Below, piece by piece: positions 36,419-44,820 of a stretch of DNA of 64,000 nucleotides; position 1 is the first letter of the stretch; each line of letters starts with the position of its first letter. The notes beneath the pieces are model-generated. The model saw only the letters and a program-made list of their open reading frames with translations, did not search any database and was not told where the DNA came from. Location: the NCBI RefSeq assembly GCF_004117935.1, contig NZ_SDOY01000156.1:1-64000 (forward strand). Direction: 5' to 3'. The translations under genes were made by a program, and so were the position numbers. Origin of the DNA: Streptomyces roseicoloratus (lineage in GTDB: Bacteria; Actinomycetota; Actinomycetes; Streptomycetales; Streptomycetaceae).

Positions 36419-36979
36419 GTGACCGGAGGCTGGGAGTCCGGGCGGGTCTGCCTGGATCTCGCCGTCGAGGGCCTCGACACTCCCGAGGCGCTCGCCGGTT
36501 TCCTCCGCACCACCGGGCTCGTCCCGCCCGCCACCCGGCTGCGCGGCCTCGACACCCGCTGGCTCGGCCCCTTCCGCGAACTGCGCGACTGCGTCGCCGA
36601 CCTGGTCGCCGCCCAGCTGGACGGCCGACCGGTCCGGCCCGCGGCCCTGGAGCTGCTCAACGCGCTGGCCGCGGCCGCCGCCCCGCCCGCGCCCCGCGCC
36701 GTCCGCACCCGCTCCGGAGCCCTGGTCCGCACCCTCAGCGGCGAGCCCGACTGCCGCGCCCTGCTCGCCGCCGTCGCCCGCGACGCCGTCGACCTGCTCA
36801 CCGATCCCGCCGCCCGCGCCCTGCTGCGCCGCTGCGAGGGACCCGGCTGCCGCCGCTGCTATCTGGACACCTCGCGGGGCCGGCGCCGCCGCTGGTGCTC
36901 GAGCACGGCCTGCGGCAACCGGGCCCGCGTCGCCCGGCACCGCGCCGCCCATCCCCGGCCGGGCCGCCGCCAGGCCTGA
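36419..36979 (+). CDS. CGNR zinc-finger protein (ABATE family)
   Basis: 186 residues from GTG 36419, with GGAGGT 9 nt upstream. N-terminal ABATE-type stress-response domain (VCLDLAVEGLDTPEALAGFL, LRELRDCVADLVAAQ). C-terminal zinc finger with CEGPGCRRCYLD, then RRRWCSSTACGNRARVARHR, the CGNR motif that likely binds nucleic acid. Proteins of this type are transcription regulators in actinobacteria, targets unknown here. Much longer upstream frames are open only because of high GC. Confidence 0.85.
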   Translation: MTGGWESGRVCLDLAVEGLDTPEALAGFLRTTGLVPPATRLRGLDTRWLGPFRELRDCVADLVAAQLDGRPVRPAALELLNALAAAAAPPAPRAVRTRSGALVRTLSGEPDCRALLAAVARDAVDLLTDPAARALLRRCEGPGCRRCYLDTSRGRRRRWCSSTACGNRARVARHRAAHPRPGRRQA

Positions 36980-37040
36980 CATACCGCCTCCGGGTGGCGT
37001 ACGCTCGACGGCTGCCCAGTGCACGTCAGAAGGGGGCCCG

Positions 37041-39386
37041 GTGGCCGCGCAGGAAGCCGTCGACACGGTCAGAGACCGTGAGATCGGTGTCGAACAGGAA
37101 CATCTGGATCAGGTCTACCGCCGCCTCGAGGAGAAGATCCACGAGGCGGAGTTCCTGATGCGGGACGCCGCCCAGCGGGGCCAGGTCGGTACGCCCGGCG
37201 CCCTCGCCGAGCGCGACGCCCAGGTGTTCCGGGCCGGCATCCACCTCAACCGGCTCAACAACGAGTTCGAGGACTTCCTCTTCGGCCGCATCGACCTGCT
37301 GTACGGCAAGGACGGCAAGAAGGGCCCCGACGGCGCCTACACCTCCGTCGAACCCGCCGCCGACGCCGTGCGCCCGGACAACACCGCCGACATCGGCGAG
37401 ACCCTGCACATCGGCCGCATCGGCGTCCTCGACGCCGACTACGCCCCGCTCGTCATCGACTGGCGCGCCCCCGCCGCCGCCCCCTTCTACCGCTCCACCC
37501 CGGTCGACCCGGGCCGGGTCGTACGGCGCCGCGTCATCCGCTCCAAGGGCCGCAAGGTCCTCGGCGTCGAGGACGACCTCATGCGCCCCGAGCTCAAGGC
37601 CCGCCTCGACGGCCGCGAGCTGCCCGTGATCGGCGACGGCGCCCTCATGGCGGCTCTCGGCCAGGCCCGCGGCCACACCATGCGCGACATCGTCGCCTCC
37701 ATCCAGGCCGAGCAGGACCTGGTCATCCGCGCGCCCGCCGCCTCCGTCACGTACGTCGAGGGCGGCCCCGGCACCGGCAAGACCGCCGTCGCCCTGCACC
37801 GCGCCGCCTACCTGCTCTACCAGGACCGGCGGCGCTACGCCGGAGGCATCCTCATCGTCTCGCCGACCCCGCTCCTCGTCTCGTACACCGAGGGCGTGCT
37901 GCCCTCGCTCGGCGAGGAGGGCCAGGTCGCCATCCGCGCCCTCGGCTCGCTGGTCGACGGCGTCGAGGCCGACGCGTACGACGAGCCCGCCGTCGCCCGG
38001 GTGAAGGGCTCCTCGCGCATGCTCGCCGTGCTGCGCAAGGCCGCGCGCGGCGCCCTGGAGACGCCCGCGCCCAAGGCCCAGCTCACGCTGGGGGAGGAGG
38101 ACGACGAGGCCGGCACCGCGGCGGCACCGGCGGTCACCCCCACCCTCCTGCGGGTCGTGGCCTTCGGCCGCCGCCTGGAGCTGGAGGCCGACGAGCTCCG
38201 CCGGATCCGGCAGAACGTGCTGTCCGGCACCGCCCCCGTCAACCTGCTCCGCCCGCGCGCCCGCCGCCTGCTGCTCGACGCGCTGTACGCCAAGTCCGGT
38301 GCCGCCGGCCGGCACAGCGACCCCGAGCTCGCCGCCGAGCTGCGCTCCTCCTTCGACGAGGACGTCTCCACCGAGGACTCCTTCCTCGCCTTCCTCGACG
38401 CCTGGTGGCCCGAGCTCACCCCGCGCCGGGTCCTCGACGCCATGGCCGACGAGAAGCGGCTCGGCCGCTGGGCCCGCCGGATCCTCAACCCCGGCGAGGT
38501 CCGCCGGCTCGCCCGCTCGCTGCGCCGCCCCGGCCTCTCCGTGCACGACGTGGCGCTGCTCGACGAGCTGAACACCCTGCTCGGCGCCCCGGCCCGGCCC
38601 CGCAAGAAGCGCGAGTACGACCCGCTGGACCAGCTCACCGGCCTGGAGGAGCTGATGCCGGTACGGGAGGAGAGCCAGCGCGAGCGGGCCGAGCGGCTCG
38701 CCGCCGAGCGCACCGAGTACGCCCACGTCATCGTCGACGAGGCCCAGGACCTCACGCCCATGCAGTGGCGCATGGTCGGCCGCCGCGGCCGGCACGCCAC
38801 CTGGACGGTCGTCGGCGACCCGGCCCAGTCCTCCTGGTCCGACCCGGACGAGGCGGCCGCGGCCCGCGACGAGGCCCTGGGCACCCGGCCCCGGCGCCGC
38901 TTCGAGCTCACCGTGAACTACCGCAACCCGGCCGAGATCGCCGAGCTCGCCGCCAAGGTGCTCGCGCTGGCGATGCCCGGCAAGGAGTCGCCGAAGGCGG
39001 TCCGCTCCACGGGCGTCGAGCCCCGGTTCGCGGCGGTGGCCGAGAAGGGCGACCTGGCCGGAACCGTACGTCGGGAAGCCGAGCGGCTGCTCGGCGAGGT
39101 GGACGGCACGGTCGGTGTGGTCGTCGCGATGAACCGGCGCGCCGAGGCCGCCCGCTGGCTGGCGGGGCTCGGCGACCGGGTCGTGGCGCTGGGCTCCCTG
39201 GAGGCGAAGGGACTGGAGTACGACGCCACGGTGGTCGTCTCGCCCGCGGAGATCGCGGACGAGTCGCCGGCCGGCCTGCGGGTGCTCTACGTGGCGCTGA
39301 CCCGTTCGACGCAGGCGCTCTCGGTGATCTCCGGCGAGCGCGACCTGCCGGACGCGGACGGCGTACCGGACCTGCTGCGGGACTGA
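37041..39386 (+). CDS. helD: HelD-like RNA polymerase recycling ATPase
   Basis: 781 residues, GTG start with AGGGGG 5 nt upstream. N-terminal coiled coil (about 15-75) that in HelD reaches into RNA polymerase; UvrD/Rep-like ATPase with Walker A EGGPGTGKT (240-248) and Walker B HVIVDEAQDLTPMQW; C-terminal helicase-like motifs EAKGLEYD and LYVALTRSTQAL. It frees stalled RNA polymerase and can displace rifamycins. I looked for the RAE inverted repeat that precedes rifampicin-inducible helR genes and saw none, so this is more likely the housekeeping form. Followed 80 bp later by the RNA candidate below. Confidence 0.88.
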   Translation: MAAQEAVDTVRDREIGVEQEHLDQVYRRLEEKIHEAEFLMRDAAQRGQVGTPGALAERDAQVFRAGIHLNRLNNEFEDFLFGRIDLLYGKDGKKGPDGAYTSVEPAADAVRPDNTADIGETLHIGRIGVLDADYAPLVIDWRAPAAAPFYRSTPVDPGRVVRRRVIRSKGRKVLGVEDDLMRPELKARLDGRELPVIGDGALMAALGQARGHTMRDIVASIQAEQDLVIRAPAASVTYVEGGPGTGKTAVALHRAAYLLYQDRRRYAGGILIVSPTPLLVSYTEGVLPSLGEEGQVAIRALGSLVDGVEADAYDEPAVARVKGSSRMLAVLRKAARGALETPAPKAQLTLGEEDDEAGTAAAPAVTPTLLRVVAFGRRLELEADELRRIRQNVLSGTAPVNLLRPRARRLLLDALYAKSGAAGRHSDPELAAELRSSFDEDVSTEDSFLAFLDAWWPELTPRRVLDAMADEKRLGRWARRILNPGEVRRLARSLRRPGLSVHDVALLDELNTLLGAPARPRKKREYDPLDQLTGLEELMPVREESQRERAERLAAERTEYAHVIVDEAQDLTPMQWRMVGRRGRHATWTVVGDPAQSSWSDPDEAAAARDEALGTRPRRRFELTVNYRNPAEIAELAAKVLALAMPGKESPKAVRSTGVEPRFAAVAEKGDLAGTVRREAERLLGEVDGTVGVVVAMNRRAEAARWLAGLGDRVVALGSLEAKGLEYDATVVVSPAEIADESPAGLRVLYVALTRSTQALSVISGERDLPDADGVPDLLRD

Positions 39387-39791
39387 CGACGAAGCGGCGC
39401 GGGATCGATTTCGGTCAACCCGCGCCGCAGGAATCACTTCGCCGGGCTCTTTGTTAGCCTGGTCGTGACACCGGCTCGATCCAAGCCCCCGGGCCCAACC
39501 TTCGTCCCTCAGAGGGACCACTTGCCGCGAGGCGAGCATGGCGGGCCGGTGTCGCCTACGTGGGGAGGCCCTCGTCACCTTCGGGTGACGGGGGCCTCTT
39601 CCGTTGCCCGTCCCGTGCCGGGGGCCTCTTCTGTTTCCCGGTCATCTCTCGTATGGTGGAAACTACTTTCCGAAAACGAAATGACCGTATTACCTGCTAC
39701 CCGCAGGTAGGTGCGACGATCGGAGGGCGCCGTCCGGCGACCAGTCGGGCCGGCGTAGCAACGAAGCTAGGGAAAGCAGAGGAACACGGCC
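39387..39791. other. Intergenic region with RNA candidate and malic-enzyme promoter
   Basis: 405 bp. Its first half holds the structured RNA at 39467-39598. A second copy of GGGGGCCTCTT follows at about 39619-39630. The AT-rich stretch 39645-39700 (GTATGGTGGAAACTACTTTCCGAAAACGAAATGACCGTATTACC, described by position only) is the likely malic-enzyme promoter. AGAGGAACACGG leads into the ATG. Confidence 0.6.
39467..39598 (+). ncRNA. Candidate small structured RNA or cis-leader
   Basis: TAGCCT (39455-39460) places a start at about 39467, exactly where GACACCGGC begins. That 9-mer pairs perfectly with GCCGGTGTC (39545-39553). Inside lie GTCCCT-CAG-AGGGAC (39504-39518) and CTTGCC-GCGA-GGCGAG (39521-39536), a multi-branch shape. 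An independent 15-bp hairpin with a TTCG loop (39565-39598), one GU pair, followed by TTCC, looks like an intrinsic terminator. This could be a trans-acting sRNA or a riboswitch-like leader that attenuates malic enzyme, 190 nt downstream. I cannot match it to a known Rfam family. Confidence 0.6.
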
Positions 39792-41201
39792 ATGGCAACG
39801 GCGCCCAGCGTCTCGTACTCGATGACGGTCCGGCTCGAGGTGCCCGCGAGCGGCACCGCGGTCTCCCAGCTCACCACGGCGGTCGAGACCCACGGCGGAT
39901 CCGTCACCGGCCTCGACGTGACCGCCTCGGGCCACGAGAAGCTGCGCATCGACGTCACCATCGCCGCGACCTCCACGGCGCACGCCGACGAGATCGTCGA
40001 GCAGCTCAAGAACATCGAGGGCATCGTCGTCGGCAAGGTCTCCGACCGTACGTTCCTGATGCACCTCGGCGGCAAGATCGAGATGGCGTCCAAGCACCCC
40101 ATCCGCAACCGTGACGACCTGTCCATGATCTACACCCCGGGCGTGGCCCGCGTGTGCATGGCGATCGCCGAGAACCCCGAGGACGCCCGCCGCCTCACCA
40201 TCAAGCGCAACTCCGTCGCGGTCGTGACGGACGGCTCCGCCGTCCTCGGCCTCGGCAACATCGGCCCCAAGGCCGCCCTGCCCGTCATGGAGGGCAAGGC
40301 GGCCCTCTTCAAGCGCTTCGCCGGCATCGACGCCTGGCCGATCTGCCTGGACACCCAGGACACCGACGCCATCGTCGAGATCGTCAAGGCCATCGCCCCC
40401 GGCTTCGCCGGCATCAACCTGGAGGACATCTCCGCGCCGCGCTGCTTCGAGATCGAGGCCCGGCTGCGCGAGGCCCTCGACATCCCGGTCTTCCACGACG
40501 ACCAGCACGGCACCGCCATCGTGGTCCTCGCCGCCCTGACCAACGCGCTGCGCGTGGTCGGCAAGGGCATCGGCGACGTACGGGTCGTCATGTCCGGTGC
40601 CGGCGCCGCCGGTACGGCCATCCTCAAGCTGCTGATCGCGGCCGGCGTCAAGCACGCCGTCGTCGCCGACATCCACGGCGTCGTCCACGCGGGCCGTGAG
40701 GACCTGGTCGCCGCCCCGGCGGACTCGCCGCTGCGCTGGATCGCCGACAACACCAACCCCGAGGGCGTCACCGGCACCCTCAAGCAGGCCGTCGCGGGCA
40801 CCGACGTGTTCATCGGCGTCTCGGCCCCGAACGTGCTCGGCGCGGACGACGTGGCCGCGATGGCCGAGGGCGCGATCGTGTTCGCGCTCGCGAACCCGGA
40901 CCCCGAGGTCGACCCGGCGGTCGCCCGTCAGACGGCCGCCGTCGTGGCCACCGGCCGCTCGGACTTCCCGAACCAGATCAACAACGTGCTGGTCTTCCCG
41001 GGCGTCTTCCGCGGTCTGCTCGACGCACAGTCCCGGACGGTGAACACGGACATGATGCTGGCCGCCGCCAGTGCCCTGGCCGACGTCGTCACCGAGGACG
41101 AGCTCAACCCGAACTACATCATTCCCTCGGTCTTCAACGACAAGGTCGCGGGAGCGGTCGCGGGCGCGGTGCGCAACGCGGCCAAGGCGGCGGGCGCCTG
41201 A
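39792..41201 (+). CDS. NAD(P)-dependent malic enzyme with ACT-like N-terminus
   Basis: 469 residues; decarboxylates malate to pyruvate in the cytosol. Residues 9-85 are an ACT-type fold (SYSMTVRLEVPASGTAVSQL, EIVEQLKNIEGI), a regulatory ligand site. The malic core has IYTPGVARVC with Tyr114, the Lys in GKAALFKRFAG, metal ligands in NLEDISAPRC and FHDDQHGTA, and the Rossmann SGAGAAGTAIL. A NAD(P) preference cannot be called by eye. Links glutamate/TCA carbon to pyruvate, which fits the nearby NAD-GDH only loosely. Confidence 0.93.
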   Translation: MATAPSVSYSMTVRLEVPASGTAVSQLTTAVETHGGSVTGLDVTASGHEKLRIDVTIAATSTAHADEIVEQLKNIEGIVVGKVSDRTFLMHLGGKIEMASKHPIRNRDDLSMIYTPGVARVCMAIAENPEDARRLTIKRNSVAVVTDGSAVLGLGNIGPKAALPVMEGKAALFKRFAGIDAWPICLDTQDTDAIVEIVKAIAPGFAGINLEDISAPRCFEIEARLREALDIPVFHDDQHGTAIVVLAALTNALRVVGKGIGDVRVVMSGAGAAGTAILKLLIAAGVKHAVVADIHGVVHAGREDLVAAPADSPLRWIADNTNPEGVTGTLKQAVAGTDVFIGVSAPNVLGADDVAAMAEGAIVFALANPDPEVDPAVARQTAAVVATGRSDFPNQINNVLVFPGVFRGLLDAQSRTVNTDMMLAAASALADVVTEDELNPNYIIPSVFNDKVAGAVAGAVRNAAKAAGA

Positions 41202-41580
41202 GCCTCCGGCGGGGCCGTGGGAGCGGCCCCGACGCGGACCCGGCGGCGACCCCGGCGCGTGTCGCGGGTCGCCGCATCCCAAACCCGCCTTTAGGGTGGT
41301 AGTCCGGCTCCGCACCGTCCGCGCGGAGTCGACGCAACGTCACCATCGAGGGGCACTGGCGCTTTTCGTGTGACCCCAGAGGGTGCCGGATTGGCGTTCC
41401 CGCCGCTGGTGGGGGCAGGATGCGGTCTGGGCGCGATGGTCTGTCACCAGACCCGGGTCCGGGCACTGTCCGAGGGCCCTGGCAGCATCGGCTTCGCAGT
41501 GCCCATCATGCGGCCCCGCCGCGTGGCCCGCCTCACAGGCAACCCGCCTCACAGGCAAGAAGAAATACGGGAGTAACGAA
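41202..41580. promoter_or_regulatory. Intergenic region before hupA
   Basis: 379 bp. A hairpin with 7-bp stem (41211-41217/41224-41230) may terminate the malic-enzyme transcript. TAGGGT (41292-41297) is a candidate -10, giving a hupA leader near 280 nt. CGCCTCACAGGCAA is duplicated just upstream of hupA (about 41529-41558). A GGGAG site precedes the ATG. Confidence 0.5.
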
Positions 41581-41862
41581 ATGAACCGCAGTGAGCTGGT
41601 GGCCGCCCTGGCCGACCGCGCCGAGGTGACCCGCAAGGACGCCGACGCCGTGCTGGCCGCCTTCGCCGAGATCACCGGCGAGATCGTCGCCAAGGGCGAC
41701 GAGAAGGTCACCATCCCCGGCTTCCTGACCTTCGAGCGCACCCACCGTGCCGCTCGCACCGCTCGTAACCCGCAGACCGGCGACCCGATCAACATCCCGG
41801 CCGGCTTCAGCGTCAAGGTCTCCGCGGGCTCGAAGCTCAAGGAAGCCGCCAAGGGCAAGTAA
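41581..41862 (+). CDS. hupA: HU-type nucleoid protein HupA
   Basis: 93 residues, the short HU without the Lys-rich tail of HupS. Typical helices (MNRSELVAALADRAEVTRKD) and the DNA-binding arm around RTARNPQTGDPINIPA with the intercalating Pro. It bends and compacts the chromosome in vegetative cells. The GGGAG site sits 8 nt upstream. A strong bidirectional terminator follows. Confidence 0.95.
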   Translation: MNRSELVAALADRAEVTRKDADAVLAAFAEITGEIVAKGDEKVTIPGFLTFERTHRAARTARNPQTGDPINIPAGFSVKVSAGSKLKEAAKGK

Positions 41863-41880
41863 GCAGCCTGTAGGCAGCCG

Positions 41881-41917
41881 AAAGGGCGGCCACCCGTTCC
41901 AGGGGTGGCCGCCCTTT
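41881..41917. terminator. Bidirectional terminator hupA / murA
   Basis: Perfect 15-bp inverted repeat 41881-41895 / 41903-41917 with a 7-nt loop; AAA on one side and TTT on the other make it a good intrinsic terminator in both directions. Confidence 0.92.
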
Positions 41918-42006
41918 CCTTTGCCCTTCAGAGGCCTCGTACGGCCGCCGTACGGCCCCGTGCGGGCGCCGTGCGGCGGCCGGCCGGAGGCCGCGTACGA
42001 CTCCGG

Positions 42007-43353
42007 TCAGACCAGCGCGCTGCCCGGGAGCTCGACCTTGGCGCCCAGCTCGACGAGCTTCTCCATGAAGTTCTCGTAGCCGCGGTTGATCAGGTCGATG
42101 CCGTGCACCCGGCTGGTGCCCTGCGCCGCGAGGGCGGCGATCAGGTACGAGAAGCCGCCGCGGAGGTCCGGGATGACCAGGTCGGCGCCCTGGAGCCGGG
42201 TCGGGCCGCTGACGACCGCCGAGTGGAGGAAGTTGCGCTGGCCGAAGCGGCAGTCCGAGCCGCCCAGGCACTCGCGGTACAGCTGGATGTGGGCACCCAT
42301 CTGGTTCAGCGCCGAGGTGAAGCCGAGCCGCGACTCGTACACCGTCTCGTGCACGATCGACAGGCCCGAGGCCTGCGTCAGCGCCACCACCAGCGGCTGC
42401 TGCCAGTCGGTCTGGAAGCCGGGGTGCACGTCCGTCTCCAGGGCGATCGCGTTGAGCGAGCCGCCCGGGTGCCAGAAGCGGATGCCCTCGTCGTCGATCT
42501 CGAAGGCGCCGCCGACCTTCCGGTAGGTGTTGAGGAAGGTCATCATCGAGCGCTGCTGCGCGCCGCGCACGTAGATGTCGCCCTCGGTCGCGAGCGCCGC
42601 CGAGGCCCAGGACGCCGCCTCCAGGCGGTCGGAGAGGGCGTGGTGGTTGTAGCCGCCGAGCTTGTCCACACCGGTGATGCGGATGGTGCGGTCGGTGTCG
42701 ATGGCGATGATCGCGCCCATCTTCTGCAGCACGCAGATGAGGTCCTCGATCTCCGGCTCGACCGCCGCGTTGGACAGCTCGGTGACGCCCTCGGCGAGGA
42801 CGGCGGTCAGCAGCACCTGCTCGGTCGCGCCGACGGAGGGGTACGGAAGGCGGATCTTGGTGCCGCGCAGCCGCTGCGGGGCCTCCAGGTACTGGCCGTC
42901 CGCCCGCTTCTCGATGGTGGCGCCGAACTTGCGCAGGACGTCGAAGTGGAAGTCGATCGGCCGGCCGCCGATGTCGCAGCCGCCCAGGCCCGGGATGAAG
43001 GCGTGACCGAGGCGGTGCAGCAGCGGGCCGCAGAAGAGGATCGGGATCCGGGAGGATCCGGCGTGGGCGTCGATGTCGGCCACGTTGGCGGACTCGACGT
43101 GCGTCGGGTCCATGATCAGCTCGCCCGGCTCCTCGCCGGGGCGGACCGTCACCCCGTGCAGCTGGAGCAGTCCGCGGACCACGCGGACGTCACGGATGTC
43201 GGGCACATTGCGCAGTCGGCTCGGCTCGCTGCCGAGCAGGGCGGCGACCATCGCCTTGGGCACGAGGTTCTTCGCGCCGCGAACGCGGATCTCGCCCTCC
43301 AGCGGGGTTCCGCCATGGACAAGCAGTACATCATGGCTGTCTGTGCCGGTCAT
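42007..43353 (-). CDS. murA: UDP-N-acetylglucosamine 1-carboxyvinyltransferase MurA
   Basis: 448 residues from the ATG at 43353. First committed step of peptidoglycan synthesis: adds enolpyruvate from PEP to UDP-GlcNAc. RGAKNLVPKAMVAALL carries the PEP-binding Lys (28); the loop LGGCDIGGRPIDFH carries Cys126, so fosfomycin should inhibit it (no Cys-to-Asp change). The length matches Streptomyces orthologues; the longer frame to 43467 lacks support. Monocistronic and divergent from yqgE. Confidence 0.95.
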   Translation of the reverse strand: MTGTDSHDVLLVHGGTPLEGEIRVRGAKNLVPKAMVAALLGSEPSRLRNVPDIRDVRVVRGLLQLHGVTVRPGEEPGELIMDPTHVESANVADIDAHAGSSRIPILFCGPLLHRLGHAFIPGLGGCDIGGRPIDFHFDVLRKFGATIEKRADGQYLEAPQRLRGTKIRLPYPSVGATEQVLLTAVLAEGVTELSNAAVEPEIEDLICVLQKMGAIIAIDTDRTIRITGVDKLGGYNHHALSDRLEAASWASAALATEGDIYVRGAQQRSMMTFLNTYRKVGGAFEIDDEGIRFWHPGGSLNAIALETDVHPGFQTDWQQPLVVALTQASGLSIVHETVYESRLGFTSALNQMGAHIQLYRECLGGSDCRFGQRNFLHSAVVSGPTRLQGADLVIPDLRGGFSYLIAALAAQGTSRVHGIDLINRGYENFMEKLVELGAKVELPGSALV

Positions 43354-43660
43354 GAATCTCGCGTTCCGGGTCGTCGGTCGGGTGGCCAGAGAAAAGAGTA
43401 AGGGGCCAGGAGACCTCACTTGTGTGGCTGAGGGGGCCCCGCGAAGGTAATGAATTCGGCACAACACCCTCCGTCCCCGCGCTCTCGCGGAGCGTCACCG
43501 TCCGCTTCTTCCCGGTACCGCGTTCCCGCCGCACACCACGGCCCGGACCGCGCCCGGCTGACCTGCGATGGCGCCCGCCTACCCCGGACCCGTCCGGGGA
43601 ACCCCCGCAGAACGCCCGCAGAACCCCCGCGAACGCCGAAAGTGCGGAATCATGTGTCGC
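43354..43660. other. Divergent intergenic region murA / yqgE
   Basis: 307 bp. AT-richer at 43380-43470 (AGAAAAGAGTAAGG, AATGAATTCGGC), probably the murA promoter zone read on the minus strand. Little support for a gene; long frames there are GC artefacts. Confidence 0.45.
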
Positions 43661-44221
43661 ATGACCGAGGTGTCCTCGCTCACAGGCCGACTGCTCGTCG
43701 CCACCCCCGCGCTGGCGGACCCGAACTTCGACCGCGCGGTGGTCCTGCTGCTCGACCACGACGACGAGGGCTCCCTCGGCGTGGTCCTCAACCGCCCGAC
43801 GCCGGTGACGGTCGGCGACATCCTCGCCCCCTGGGCCGCACTGGCCGGCGAACCGGGCGTCGTCTTCCAGGGCGGCCCGGTCTCCCTCGACGCCGCCCTC
43901 GGCATCGCCGTCATCCCCGGCGACGAGGGCCCGCTCGGCTGGCGCCGGGTGTTCGGCGCGATCGGCCTGGTCGACCTGGAGACCCCGCCCGAACTCCTCG
44001 GGCCGGCCATCGGCGCCCTGCGGATCTTCGCCGGTTACGCGGGCTGGGGACCCGGCCAGCTGGAGACCGAGCTGCGCGACGGCGCCTGGTACGTCGTCGA
44101 GTCGGAACCCGGCGACGTCTCCTCCCCGAACCCCGAGACCCTCTGGCGCCAGGTCCTCCGCCGCCAGCGCGGCGAACTCGCGATGGTCGCGACGTACCCG
44201 GACGACCCTTCGCTGAACTGA
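43661..44221 (+). CDS. yqgE: YqgE/AlgH family protein
   Basis: 186 residues; begins MTEVSSLTGRLLVATPAL and shows the family core (FDRAVVLLLDHDDEGSLGVVLNRPTPV, VFQGGPVSL, GYAGWGPGQLETEL). Function in bacteria is uncertain; it may regulate gene expression. The ATG at 43661 is chosen over one three codons upstream because the known family begins there. Followed closely by the DUF3039-type gene. Confidence 0.9.
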   Translation: MTEVSSLTGRLLVATPALADPNFDRAVVLLLDHDDEGSLGVVLNRPTPVTVGDILAPWAALAGEPGVVFQGGPVSLDAALGIAVIPGDEGPLGWRRVFGAIGLVDLETPPELLGPAIGALRIFAGYAGWGPGQLETELRDGAWYVVESEPGDVSSPNPETLWRQVLRRQRGELAMVATYPDDPSLN

Positions 44222-44250
44222 GCCGGGCGTCTTTCAGTACCCTGGGGGCC

Positions 44251-44544
44251 ATGAGCACTCTCGAGCCCGAGCGCGGGGCAGGTACGGGAACCCTCGTCGA
44301 GCCGACGCCGCAGGTGTCCCACGGTGACGGCGACCACGAGCGCTACGCCCACTACGTCCAGAAGGACAAGATCATGGCGAGCGCCCTCGACGGCACTCCC
44401 GTGGTGGCACTCTGCGGCAAGGTCTGGGTACCGGGGCGCGACCCCAAGAAGTACCCGGTCTGCCCGATGTGCAAGGAGATCTACGAGTCGATGGGGTCGG
44501 GCGGCGACAAGGACAAGGGCGGCAAGGACGGCGGCGGCAAGTAG
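44251..44544 (+). CDS. DUF3039-type zinc-ribbon protein
   Basis: 97 residues. HYVQKDKIMASALDGTPVVALCGKVWVP with two Cys pairs in total (LCGKVW, CPMCKEIY), then a Gly/Lys tail. Function unknown. TACCCT (44238-44243) ends 7 nt before the ATG, so the mRNA is probably leaderless. A very stable hairpin terminates it. Confidence 0.88.
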   Translation: MSTLEPERGAGTGTLVEPTPQVSHGDGDHERYAHYVQKDKIMASALDGTPVVALCGKVWVPGRDPKKYPVCPMCKEIYESMGSGGDKDKGGKDGGGK

Positions 44545-44597
44545 CAGCCGGTCCGGCGGTCCGGGAGTCCGGTCGGCCGGACTCCGCGGTTCGGGGC

Positions 44598-44639
44598 GGC
44601 CCCCGGCGCGCGTACCCCAGGGTGCGCGCGCCGGGGGCC
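44598..44639. terminator. Strong hairpin terminator
   Basis: 15-bp perfect arms 44598-44612 / 44625-44639; inner bases extend the stem to about 20 bp with a 2-nt loop. Lies 54 bp after the DUF3039-type gene. Confidence 0.85.
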
Positions 44640-44759
44640 GCTGCCGTTCGCCCGTCACCGGTTCGGGCATGCGCCGGGCCGGTCTCCGCGCCGGGTCACG
44701 GAGTGGTGAGGAGTGGTCGAGACCACTTGTCGTGGCGGTGGCCGGCCCCTAACCTCACG

Positions 44760-44801
44760 CGTGTTGTGCAACACGAAACGCTCGTTGCGTATGTTGCAAC
44801 A
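44760..44801 (+). promoter_or_regulatory. Palindromic operators over the sugar-operon promoter
   Basis: CGTGTTG-TG-CAACACG (44760-44775) and TGTTGCAACA (44792-44801) are two palindromes with the same half-site TGTTG/CAACA. A likely -10 TATGTT (44790-44795) overlaps the second and a TTGTGC box the first. Expected for a LacI- or GntR/ROK-type repressor that senses the imported sugar; the repressor is not in the operon. Confidence 0.7.
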
Positions 44802-44820
44802 CGCTTGGAGGGGAACCGCC

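Noticed and set aside
36980..37040. Rifamycin-associated element upstream of helD
   Set aside because: No matching 19-bp inverted repeat; the gap is only 61 bp and has ordinary promoter-like sequence.
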